A stretch of DNA of 64,000 nt from CBDFGK01 sp965247075 (GTDB lineage: Bacteria > Pseudomonadota > Gammaproteobacteria > Pseudomonadales > Halieaceae). Below, piece after piece: positions 23,970 to 34,729 of this stretch. The number at the start of each line of letters is the position of its first letter. Positions within the stretch are counted from its first letter, which is position 1. The position numbers were made by a program, and so were the translations under genes. The stretch covers positions 1,550,001 to 1,614,000 of the forward strand of contig CBDFGK010000003.1 in the NCBI GenBank assembly GCA_965247075.1. The letters are read 5' to 3'. The notes below the pieces were generated by a model. The model ran no database searches and was not told where the DNA came from. It saw nothing but the letters and a program-made list of their open reading frames with translations.

Positions 23970-26900
23970 GTCGCGCCCCGCACGGGGCGCGTGGATTGAA
24001 ACGTTGTGAGCGGAACAGAGCGCGAGCGGGTGAGTGATGTCGCGCCCCGCACGGGGCGCGTGGATTGAAACTCGCGGGCGCTGGCGGAGGCATACTCGGC
24101 GGCCAGGTCGCGCCCCGCACGGGGCGCGTGGATTGAAACCCGAAATCCGTAACTCCATTATTACTTGGTAACTGTCGCGCCCCGCACGGGGCGCGTGGAT
24201 TGAAACTTTTGCTGTGAGTTTGATCGACACGTCAAAATGCGTCGCGCCCCGCACGGGGCGCGTGGATTGAAACTTGCCAGGCCTGCCGGTCCGACGTCGT
24301 CATCCGAGTCGCGCCCCGCACGGGGCGCGTGGATTGAAACATTTTGTCTCTTGCGCTAGTCGGGAATTCTTTTAGTCGCGCCCCGCACGGGGCGCGTGGA
24401 TTGAAACCAGATATTACGGCAATCCTATTGCCGGAGTGCAAGTCGCGCCCCGCACGGGGCGCGTGGATTGAAACGCTGATCGACAATAACGAGGCTACAA
24501 ATTATGACGTCGCGCCCCGCACGGGGCGCGTGGATTGAAACTGGGAGCCTTCGGGCGACCATGGGTTTTGGTTTTGGTCGCGCCCCGCACGGGGCGCGTG
24601 GATTGAAACAAATGCGCGTCTTGATGATGTTTTAGCCGTTGTACGTCGCGCCCCGCACGGGGCGCGTGGATTGAAACGCGCAATTAGTGGGTCGTAGTCC
24701 TCAGGTTTTTGGTCGCGCCCCGCACGGGGCGCGTGGATTGAAACAACCCAAGTTATCGGGACATTCCACTGCTCAGAACGTCGCGCCCCGCACGGGGCGC
24801 GTGGATTGAAACATGATGTTTATGTTTGTGAGTGGTGGCATTGATGGTCGCGCCCCGCACGGGGCGCGTGGATTGAAACAGTCCGAGTTGGTTGACTCTG
24901 TTTTGCCAAAGCTGGTCGCGCCCCGCACGGGGCGCGTGGATTGAAACGCAGCTATACTGTCGATATTTTGTTGGAAGAGTCGTCGCGCCCCGCACGGGGC
25001 GCGTGGATTGAAACGGCTTGCGAGTGATTTGAGTTATCGACAGATGCAGGTCGCGCCCCGCACGGGGCGCGTGGATTGAAACGCCAGAAGTGAACAAGCA
25101 TCTTTTAGGATTTTTGGTCGCGCCCCGCACGGGGCGCGTGGATTGAAACCAGGCATCTGCAAAAGCCTCGTCGACCCGAATCAGTCGCGCCCCGCACGGG
25201 GCGCGTGGATTGAAACCATGTCGTAGCCCATAACGCACCGAATACTGTAGGTCGCGCCCCGCACGGGGCGCGTGGATTGAAACAAAAAAGCGTTATCAGC
25301 AATCATAATAATCTCGGGTCGCGCCCCGCACGGGGCGCGTGGATTGAAACAATAAATTGCCCAACCTTCAATCCATATAGTAAAGTCGCGCCCCGCACGG
25401 GGCGCGTGGATTGAAACATTTTTTGTTCCTCTTTATATCATCCCGTGTTCTGGTCGCGCCCCGCACGGGGCGCGTGGATTGAAACATCACCGGCACCTTG
25501 GCCATCCTGCAGGCCTTGGGTCGCGCCCCGCACGGGGCGCGTGGATTGAAACTGCTACAACCGGTGATACTGAATTACTGTGGCAGGTCGCGCCCCGCAC
25601 GGGGCGCGTGGATTGAAACTTTTTCTGCTGTCCCATTGTCGCGCCTTGCCGGAGGTCGCGCCCCGCACGGGGCGCGTGGATTGAAACCCGCGACCAGTGC
25701 GGTCAAAACTTTCGGGCGTTTGGTCGCGCCCCGCACGGGGCGCGTGGATTGAAACCCGCGACCAGTGCGGTCAAAACTTTCGGGCGTTTGGTCGCGCCCC
25801 GCACGGGGCGCGTGGATTGAAACAATAAGCCGGGCAAACGGTTCCCCGTTTCGCGCCGGTCGCGCCCCGCACGGGGCGCGTGGATTGAAACAGTGACAGC
25901 AGAATCACCGCTGCCGCCCGTTGGAAGTCGCGCCCCGCACGGGGCGCGTGGATTGAAACCCGCGCTCTATCCCGAGTCTGATCATTTTATCGCGGTCGCG
26001 CCCCGCACGGGGCGCGTGGATTGAAACCATCGCTGCAGCACGTCTCATGATGTCTAATTCTCGTCGCGCCCCGCACGGGGCGCGTGGATTGAAACTGCCG
26101 TCCCATTGTCGCGCCTCGCCGGAGAAGTAGGGTCGCGCCCCGCACGGGGCGCGTGGATTGAAACTTCTTGGTCATCCGAAGGAAGTAAGCGTTACTCGAG
26201 TCGCGCCCCGCACGGGGCGCGTGGATTGAAACGCATCATTACACCGGACGCTATATCAAAAATTGCGTCGCGCCCCGCACGGGGCGCGTGGATTGAAACC
26301 CGGTAATATCATCGTCCCTATCGTCGCACCAACAGTCGCGCCCCGCACGGGGCGCGTGGATTGAAACGATTCAACCAGGGTATTATTGATATTAATACTC
26401 TGTCGCGCCCCGCACGGGGCGCGTGGATTGAAACGTAAATTATGGGTGACGTTCCACCACCCATAACGGGTCGCGCCCCGCACGGGGCGCGTGGATTGAA
26501 ACCGCACAAATCCACATTTGTTTATCGGATCCGTCTGTCGCGCCCCGCACGGGGCGCGTGGATTGAAACGCTTGAAATGCCGTTTACAACTCGTAATTTC
26601 TTGGGTCGCGCCCCGCACGGGGCGCGTGGATTGAAACCAAAAACATAGTGTGTGGAATCCAGCTAAATTAGGTCGCGCCCCGCACGGGGCGCGTGGATTG
26701 AAACCTTACGGCAATGGTCCGGGACGTTAGCAAGCACTGGTCGCGCCCCGCACGGGGCGCGTGGATTGAAACAAGTCCTTGCCAGCTGTTTGAGTATCAA
26801 CTGTCAGGTCGCGCCCCGCACGGGGCGCGTGGATTGAAACATGTCTACGTCGCTAAGAAATAAATCAGCTGCTATGTCGCGCCCCGCACGGGGCGCGTGG

Positions 26901-29900
26901 ATTGAAACAAGCGAAATGCCGGAAAAGTGTAAAAAGAATAAAGTCGCGCCCCGCACGGGGCGCGTGGATTGAAACTGAGATTTTGTGGCAGCTACGCACA
27001 GACCATGCTGGTCGCGCCCCGCACGGGGCGCGTGGATTGAAACGATTTGCGGTGTGCGGGATCAGCAACAGTATGATGTCGCGCCCCGCACGGGGCGCGT
27101 GGATTGAAACTTTAGAACCATGTATGAAGACTCTCAGATCATTAGTCGCGCCCCGCACGGGGCGCGTGGATTGAAACACAACTCACCGCAAAAGACAAAA
27201 CTGCTGATTTTGTCGCGCCCCGCACGGGGCGCGTGGATTGAAACTTCGATTACCTCGAAGGAGATAAACGCATGGCAAGCTTGTCGCGCCCCGCACGGGG
27301 CGCGTGGATTGAAACTACTGCCTCTTGTATGTCAGCCCGTAATCCCATTGTCGCGCCCCGCACGGGGCGCGTGGATTGAAACTGACAAACTCGCATAGGC
27401 GTCGACACTAGATAACGTCGCGCCCCGCACGGGGCGCGTGGATTGAAACTATGTAAAACCGAATCTCCATCCTCTACTGCTTTGGTCGCGCCCCGCACGG
27501 GGCGCGTGGATTGAAACCAAAAACATAGTGTGTGGAATCCAGCTAAATTAGGTCGCGCCCCGCACGGGGCGCGTGGATTGAAACATCACGAGCGTGTAGG
27601 AAAGGCGCTGGAACTCTTGTCGCGCCCCGCACGGGGCGCGTGGATTGAAACAACCCATCACCAAGATGGATGCGGCGTGATTCACGTCGCGCCCCGCACG
27701 GGGCGCGTGGATTGAAACCAAAAACATAGTGTGTGGAATCCAGCTAAATTAGGTCGCGCCCCGCACGGGGCGCGTGGATTGAAACTAAATGTATCAGACT
27801 TTCAGCGGCAATCCATTTGGTCGCGCCCCGCACGGGGCGCGTGGATTGAAACCTATGCTGCCTGCATCATCCCAGTATTTTTGACGGGTCGCGCCCCGCA
27901 CGGGGCGCGTGGATTGAAACACGACAGCGCGGGCCGCTTGCGGCTTTGCCCCTTCGTCGCGCCCCGCACGGGGCGCGTGGATTGAAACACCGGTTCCACC
28001 GCGAGAGTCGTGAGTGTTAAAAAGTCGCGCCCCGCACGGGGCGCGTGGATTGAAACAGGATACTCAGAGTACGATAGGCAGCATCCTGGATGTCGCGCCC
28101 CGCACGGGGCGCGTGGATTGAAACAATGCTTATAATAGGTATCTAGCCAATTTTGTAGGTCGCGCCCCGCACGGGGCGCGTGGATTGAAACCCAGTGACT
28201 TTGAGACGTTTGCAGCACAACAGGGAGGTCGCGCCCCGCACGGGGCGCGTGGATTGAAACCTGCAAAACGACAATGTCCTGTTGCAGCTCGTCGGTCGCG
28301 CCCCGCACGGGGCGCGTGGATTGAAACGGCGTGCTCGCATTCGTGCAGCGTATACTCTGCTGGTCGCGCCCCGCACGGGGCGCGTGGATTGAAACTTCGA
28401 GGGTTCCATCATTTTGTCGTTGCGCGAGAACCTGTCGCGCCCCGCACGGGGCGCGTGGATTGAAACATACATCGTGCGAAAAAAGCCAGCATGGTCTGTG
28501 GTCGCGCCCCGCACGGGGCGCGTGGATTGAAACACCGGTTCCACCGCGAGAGTCGTGAGTGTTAAAAAGTCGCGCCCCGCACGGGGCGCGTGGATTGAAA
28601 CCAAAAACATAGTGTGTGGAATCCAGCTAAATTAGGTCGCGCCCCGCACGGGGCGCGTGGATTGAAACTACAGCAATGATGTCCTCACCCTTTTTCTGTA
28701 ACGTCGCGCCCCGCACGGGGCGCGTGGATTGAAACCTTACCCTCGTTTTTAGTTTGCGATCGATCAGCCGTCGCGCCCCGCACGGGGCGCGTGGATTGAA
28801 ACTTGCGACCACGGACGTTGCCGATGCCCATCGTTTGTCGCGCCCCGCACGGGGCGCGTGGATTGAAACTTGATCATGTCTTGCTTGGAGTGATGGACAG
28901 TTGGTCGCGCCCCGCACGGGGCGCGTGGATTGAAACAGCTGCAAAGCTCACAATTCAATTGCCAGATGGTTCGTCGCGCCCCGCACGGGGCGCGTGGATT
29001 GAAACACCGCGCTTATACTGGTCGAAGGGTCAAAAGAAGGTCGCGCCCCGCACGGGGCGCGTGGATTGAAACCTTTGAGGGACGCGATAGAGATTGACCT
29101 GTCAGTGTCGCGCCCCGCACGGGGCGCGTGGATTGAAACGGTATATCGTTAGAGGATATAATTGTCAAAGGAGGTCGCGCCCCGCACGGGGCGCGTGGAT
29201 TGAAACGCACAAATCCATATTTGTTTATCGGATCCGTCTGGGTCGCGCCCCGCACGGGGCGCGTGGATTGAAACTTCAAACTTTCAGCCCATTCATCCAT
29301 CGTCAAAGGTCGCGCCCCGCACGGGGCGCGTGGATTGAAACTTGGTAGAGCAGGGCGGTCATGTTGGACTAGCAGGTCGCGCCCCGCACGGGGCGCGTGG
29401 ATTGAAACACGGTAGTTATACTGGTCGAAGGGCAAAAGAGGTGGTCGCGCCCCGCACGGGGCGCGTGGATTGAAACAGGTCAATGACGAATTGATCTTTT
29501 CAATCACTAATGTCGCGCCCCGCACGGGGCGCGTGGATTGAAACATCTGCAAAGCTCACAATCCAACTTCCCGACGGTTGTCGCGCCCCGCACGGGGCGC
29601 GTGGATTGAAACCTCGTAGAGCAAGGCGGTCATGTTGGTATAGCTGGTCGCGCCCCGCACGGGGCGCGTGGATTGAAACGACACATCAATTTAGCATGGT
29701 GCAAGGAGCGTTAAGTCGCGCCCCGCACGGGGCGCGTGGATTGAAACCTAAGTTGGCTGAGATATTGATTGCGGCTCGTCGTCGCGCCCCGCACGGGGCG
29801 CGTGGATTGAAACATACGCGCTGACTTCTCCTTTCGGCCTATGACGCGGTCGCGCCCCGCACGGGGCGCGTGGATTGAAACCAAAAACATAGTGTGTGGA

Positions 29901-30316
29901 ATCCAGCTAAATTAGGTCGCGCCCCGCACGGGGCGCGTGGATTGAAACCCTCTCCCTGCTCCCCAATCAACTCCTGTATCACAGTCGCGCCCCGCACGGG
30001 GCGCGTGGATTGAAACTTTGAATGTAGTCGATAAAAACGAACCGGATAAGCGTCGCGCCCCGCACGGGGCGCGTGGATTGAAACTCCTTTGTTGTTTTAT
30101 CAGTTGCTGCGTCGGTAAGAGGTCGCGCCCCGCACGGGGCGCGTGGATTGAAACCCGATAAAAAAGGGGGTTTAGATCACCAGGGCGACGTCGCGCCCCG
30201 CACGGGGCGCGTGGATTGAAACAGATAATCGATACAGATAGCGCCATTAATAGCCCGTCGCGCCCCGCACGGGGCGCGTGGATTGAAACTGCTGAATTGG
30301 CACCAAAGCCGCCTAG

Positions 30317-31879
30317 GAGTCTGTCGGATTTAACGACAGTATTACTATAGAATAAGCCCATCGTACCAAGAAGAGATCGAGGCTACCATGTCAGCCAAAT
30401 TCCAGCCGATCAATCGAGATACTCCGTACCTGCTACCGCCCTCCTTGCAGGACTGGTTGCCGGAGAAACACCTGGCACGCTTTGTAGTGGATATTGTGGA
30501 TCAACTCGACTTGAGTGAACTGGTAACTCGCTATGGTGGCGGTGGGAAACAGCCCTATCACCCCGCCGTGTTAGTAGCGCTGTTGTTCTACGGTTATGCG
30601 ACCGGGATATTCTCCAGTCGTAAGCTGGAGCAGGCGACCCACGACTCGGTTGCCTTTCGTTATATCACCGCAGATGCGCACCCGGACCATGACACGGTCG
30701 CCACCTTTCGCAAGCGTTTTCTGCCGGAACTGGAAGGTTTGTTTGTACAGATATTGGTGGTCGCCAAGGTGATGGGCGTGTTCAAGCTGGGCAAGGTCAG
30801 CCTGGACGGAACCAAGATCAAGGCCAACGCCAGCAAGCACAAGGCGATGAGCTGGGGCTATGCGAACAAACTGGAAGAGCAACTTCGCCGAGAGGTACAG
30901 GCACTGCTCAGGCGGGCGGAACAGGCCGATACTGAAGATGAGCCGCCGATCGACATTCCTGATGAACTGGCGCGCCGGGAAGATCGGCTGGCGGCCATCA
31001 AGCAAGCCAAGGAAGAGATTGCGCGACGTGCGCAAGAACGCTTTGAGGCCGAGCAGGCTGAGTATGAGGCAAAGCTCAAGTGTCGCAAGGACAAGGAAGC
31101 CGAGACTGGCAAGCAAGCCAGAGGGCGTGAGCCAAAGCCACCTGAGCCTGGGCCACGGGATAAGGATCAGGTTAATTTTACCGATGGAGAATCACGCATC
31201 ATGCCGTCTTCGGAGGGATTTGTGCAGGGCTACAACGCACAGGCTGCCGTTGATATCGAATCATACCTGATTGTGGAAAATCACATCACACAGCAGCCGA
31301 ATGACAAGCAGGAGATTGAGCCGACCCTGAACGGATTGGCGGATGCGGAAGCGCAGTTGGGCAAGGCGGAGGCCTTATTGGCGGATGCGGGTTACTTCAG
31401 CGCTGATAACGTAGGTCGCTGTGAAGACGCGGAGATCATACCCTATATCTCGGATCATCGGGAGCGACACAACCTTCCCTGGGATGAACGATTCAGGACA
31501 CCTCCCCCATGCCCACCGGATGCCGATGCCGTGACAGCGATGGCATATCGATTGCGAACCGCTGAGGGTAAGGCAATCTATGCCAAACGAAAATCCACGG
31601 TGGAAACGGTATTTGGAATAGTTAAAGAGGTGATGGGGTTTCGGCGGTTTCACCTTCGCGGGCGGGATGCGGCGCAAGGTGAATGGTGTGGTGTGCATGG
31701 CGTGGAATCTGAAGCGCATGTACGCCCTGGGAGGCTGAGAGCATGAATAAGGGAAGCCTTATCCCGAGCAATGGTGCCCAATTTTGCACCTTGGGAGGCA
31801 GTTCAAACAAAAAATTGGAATGGGTACTTGAGTGGGCGCAATGTACTCCTGCTTCGCTCGGGTCAACCCCGACAGACTC
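30317..31879 (+). mobile_element. IS1182-like insertion sequence inside a CRISPR spacer
   Basis: 1563 bp bounded by inverted ends GAGTCTGTCGG and flanked by a direct CTAG at 30313-30316 and 31880-31883. Removing it and one CTAG restores a normal 34-base spacer between repeats 94 and 95, so it inserted into the array after that spacer was acquired. Target duplication and ends are read directly; family comes from the transposase. Confidence 0.88.
30388..31746 (+). CDS. IS1182-family transposase, frameshifted near the C-terminus
   Basis: 452 residues. DDE-type with MSAKFQPINRDTPYLLPPSL at the start, first Asp in KVSLDGTKIKANASKHKAM, second in LLADAGYFSADN, and the Glu in KSTVETVFGIVKEVMGFRRF; a long charged coiled-coil insert lies at about 165-260. 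After AAQGEW the frame changes: the expected VCMAWNLKRMYAL is encoded in another frame just downstream, implying loss of two bases near 31688. Catalytic residues precede the shift, so activity is uncertain. Confidence 0.88.
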   Translation: MSAKFQPINRDTPYLLPPSLQDWLPEKHLARFVVDIVDQLDLSELVTRYGGGGKQPYHPAVLVALLFYGYATGIFSSRKLEQATHDSVAFRYITADAHPDHDTVATFRKRFLPELEGLFVQILVVAKVMGVFKLGKVSLDGTKIKANASKHKAMSWGYANKLEEQLRREVQALLRRAEQADTEDEPPIDIPDELARREDRLAAIKQAKEEIARRAQERFEAEQAEYEAKLKCRKDKEAETGKQARGREPKPPEPGPRDKDQVNFTDGESRIMPSSEGFVQGYNAQAAVDIESYLIVENHITQQPNDKQEIEPTLNGLADAEAQLGKAEALLADAGYFSADNVGRCEDAEIIPYISDHRERHNLPWDERFRTPPPCPPDADAVTAMAYRLRTAEGKAIYAKRKSTVETVFGIVKEVMGFRRFHLRGRDAAQGEWCGVHGVESEAHVRPGRLRA

Positions 31880-32023
31880 CTAGTATATTTGTCGCGCCCC
31901 GCACGGGGCGCGTGGATTGAAACATAGTACTTCGCCACGGCGCTGAATCCAGCGACCTGTGTCGCGCCCCGTACGGGGCGCGTGGATTGAAACTGATTAA
32001 TCCACGAATAAGTGTACATACTA

Positions 32024-33204
32024 GTGTAGTGTTGCATATAAAGTATTCAAATGTAGTATAATCCAGTACAGGTTTTTGACTGGACGATCCTTGCTATGGG
32101 CGCACCTGTACCAATTGTTTTATCACGTAAACAACGGGAAGAATATGAAAAATTGTGTCGCAACGGTAAGACATCAGTGCGGCTCAGGGAACGGCTTACT
32201 ATCGTGCTGTTAGCCCGTGAAGGCCTCAACAATGGTGAAATATCCGAACATATGTCAATCAGCGCTCATAAAGCGGGCCGGTGGAGAAACCGGTTTGCCG
32301 AGGGCGGGTTGGCTGCAATAGAGAAAGACTTGCCCAGAGGCGGGAACTACGGCGGGAAAAACAGTCAAGTACAAGCACGATTACGTCAGAAGGTTATTGA
32401 AAAGACCACTCAAGAAGTTCCGGTAAATGCCACTCACTGGAGCACAAGAACGCTGGCAGCCGAATTGGGTACGAACTACTCATTTGTCGCCAGAGTTTGG
32501 CGTGACTGCGGGTTTAAACCGCACTTGATCAGACAGTTTAAAATCAGTAACGATCCGCAGTTTGCGGACAAGTTGGAAGATGTGGTGGGGCTTTATCTTG
32601 ATCCGCCAGAAAATGCAGTGGTATTCTGTGTCGATGAAAAAAGCTCCATACAGGCGTTAGACCGAACTCAGCCGGGATTACCGTTGAAGAAAGGGCGAGC
32701 AGCGACCATGACGCACGACTACAAACGCCATGGCACCAGCACGTTATTTGCCGCACTCAATGTCTTCTCGGGGGAAGTGATTGGCGAGTGCAAGCAGCGC
32801 CATCGGCATCAGGAATTTCTGGCCTTCTTGAAAACTGTGGAAAAACAAACACAACCGGGCAAGGAACTGCATGTGATTGTGGACAACTACTCTACCCATA
32901 AACATCAAAAAGTGAAGAACTGGTTGAAGCGTAACAAGCGCGTCACGTTGCATTTCATACCAACAAGTTCCTCTTGGTTAAACCTTGTCGAACGATTCTT
33001 CGGGCTAAGTACTGACAAGCAGATACGCCGGGGCGTGTTTAGCTCAGTGACAGACTTGGAGGAAAAGATTATGAAGTTTATTGCCGCTCATAACGAGAAT
33101 CCGAAACCGTTTGTCTGGACTAAATCAGCCGAAGACATAATGGCAAAAACAAACCGTGCTCGTTAGGCATTAGCTAAATGAGCAATTTATTTGCAACACC
33201 ACAC
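32024..33204 (+). mobile_element. IS630-family insertion sequence
   Basis: 1181 bp with terminal inverted repeats GTGTAGTGTTGCA / GTGTGGTGTTGCA (one mismatch), flanked by TA on both sides (32022-32023, 33205-33206), the usual IS630/Tc1 target duplication. It lies between the distal end of the CRISPR array and the broken end of an ATPase gene. Confidence 0.88.
32096..33166 (+). CDS. IS630-family transposase
   Basis: 356 residues. The N-terminal helix-turn-helix (about 40-75, EISEHMSISAHKAGRWRNRF) binds the ends. The DDE catalytic core has FCVDEKSSIQALDRTQPG (first Asp), VIVDNYSTHKHQKV (second Asp) and SSSWLNLVERFFG (Glu). No frameshift is visible, so the copy may be active. Confidence 0.92.
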   Translation: MGAPVPIVLSRKQREEYEKLCRNGKTSVRLRERLTIVLLAREGLNNGEISEHMSISAHKAGRWRNRFAEGGLAAIEKDLPRGGNYGGKNSQVQARLRQKVIEKTTQEVPVNATHWSTRTLAAELGTNYSFVARVWRDCGFKPHLIRQFKISNDPQFADKLEDVVGLYLDPPENAVVFCVDEKSSIQALDRTQPGLPLKKGRAATMTHDYKRHGTSTLFAALNVFSGEVIGECKQRHRHQEFLAFLKTVEKQTQPGKELHVIVDNYSTHKHQKVKNWLKRNKRVTLHFIPTSSSWLNLVERFFGLSTDKQIRRGVFSSVTDLEEKIMKFIAAHNENPKPFVWTKSAEDIMAKTNRAR

Positions 33205-33206
33205 TA

Positions 33207-33913
33207 GTGCCGGCGGAGTACTTACCAAAGTCATTCTTGTAATCAAGAATCAAATTATTCTGTATCTCTCTGACGGCACTGGTTGTCGCCAATATTTTTT
33301 CGTACCTGTCGGAGGACACCCACTCGTTTACCGCACTGGGCATGCCGCCTACAAAATAGTAGTCCAGCAATAACTGCCAGAGACGATCATGTACAGGTAT
33401 CGAGAGCTTATCCCGACTCGCGTGGGCTATTTCTTCGGTCAATGCTTCACCATCATTCGCCCACAAAAATTCCTCAAACCCCATGGGGTATAGTTGATAT
33501 CTCTCGACCTGGCCCACGGGGAAACTACCCAGTAAACCGATATTGGAGCCGGTGGCTATAATGGCGATATCGGGTCTTTCTTCACTAAAAAACTTCAGTG
33601 AATCCAGCGCGTTCTGGCATAAGCCGATTTCATCAAAAAACAAACAATCGGTCTTCGCATCGTAAGCTTGCCCTGTTGCGAGCGGAATATTTTTAAGCAG
33701 AATTTCGGGTGATAATCCCGACTGAAAAATATCCGCCAAAGCGGGGTCTTTCATAAAGTTGATTTTGATGAGGTTTTTAAAATATTTGGGACCAAAGAGC
33801 TGCTCAACCAAATACGTTTTACCCACCTGCCGCGCACCATCAATCAACAAGGCTTTCTGTTGCCCCGTTGGTACCAGCTCAAAAGCGCTGTTTCCCCTAT
33901 TCTGCGCATACAT
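33207..33913 (-). pseudogene. AAA+ ATPase of the DUF4143 type, C-terminally truncated
   Basis: About 235 residues remain of a protein usually near 400. Walker A is in IDGARQVGKTYLVEQLFG, Walker B in CLFFDEIGLCQ, and sensor 1 in IIATGSNIG; the MGFEEFLWA and YYFVGGMPSAVNEW segments are typical. Homology stops at KYSAG, where IS630 inserted. If IS630 is removed, the frame continues about a dozen codons and then runs into the terminal CRISPR repeat, so the DUF4143 C-terminal domain is missing. Function of this ATPase family is not established. Confidence 0.8.
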
Positions 33914-34729
33914 TCACCGTTATTTTGGGCGATACATGAATATTCGCACCTAATAAAAGATCATGCAATATACTTTATACACCCAAAATATCACTGCTGT
34001 CCCGTTAAGGAGAAATAAGGAGGTCTGATTCCGCCACAATTGATACAATGAGATTGTCTAAAAAACAGTGTATTAATAGAGGGAACCAGACCATGGCGCA
34101 TTGTAATACGATCCTGTCACAAATACTAAAACTTGTTCCGAGACATGAATTTGAGACCCTTGCCAAACAACATCATTCTGGCCGTTCCTTTCGTAAAGCC
34201 TCCCGCTGGTCACAGTTTGTGTCGCTGACGATGGCTCAATTGTCTGGTCGAAACAGCTTGCGTGATATCGTGGATAATATGTCGGCGCAAATGCATCGCC
34301 TTTACCACCTGGGCAGCGCGAAGCTGTCGCGATCTAACCTATCGCGCATCAATGAAGATAAGCCTTATGCTCTGTACGAAGCGCTGTTTGGAAAACTGTT
34401 AACTCGCTGCCAAGGCGTGGCGCCTGATCATAGTTTCAGATTTACTCACCCGCTTTATTCGCTGGACGCGTCCACCATCGACTTGTGTTTGTCTGCGTTT
34501 CCCTGAGCTGATTTTCGCACCACCAAAGGAGCGATTAAACTGCACGTCGGTTTGAATCATGCGGGTTATTTGCCGGAGTTTGTGGTCGTCACGGAAGGGA
34601 AGAAGCACGATGTAACAGTGGGTCGCACGCTCATATTTCCTAAGGGAAGTATTATTGCAATTGATAAAGCCTACAATGATTACGTTTGGTATAAGCAATT
34701 GACAGATAAGGGTATTTTCTTCGTCACCC

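Larger units (their letters stand above)
23970..31993 (+). CRISPR. Type I-C CRISPR array, 96 repeats by hand count
   Basis: The 33-base repeat begins GTCGCGCCCCGCACGGGGCG and ends GATTGAAAC, with a 7-bp GC stem and GCAC loop typical of type I-C. I count 94 repeats from 23970 to 30289, then two more at 31891 and 31961 beyond an IS1182-like insertion. Repeats are almost invariant; the last (31961-31993) has CGTACG for CGCACG in the loop, marking the old end. Spacers are 33-38 bases. Some are exact repeats (one present five times) and several are homologous variants; see findings. Apparent long reading frames here are artefacts of the repeat. Confidence 0.98.

Noticed and set aside
23940..30361. 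Many long open frames on both strands rich in the motifs APRAGRD, TRPVRGAT and ARGAWIET
   Set aside because: They are translations of the CRISPR repeat itself, which happens to be open in several frames; spacers vary freely within them.
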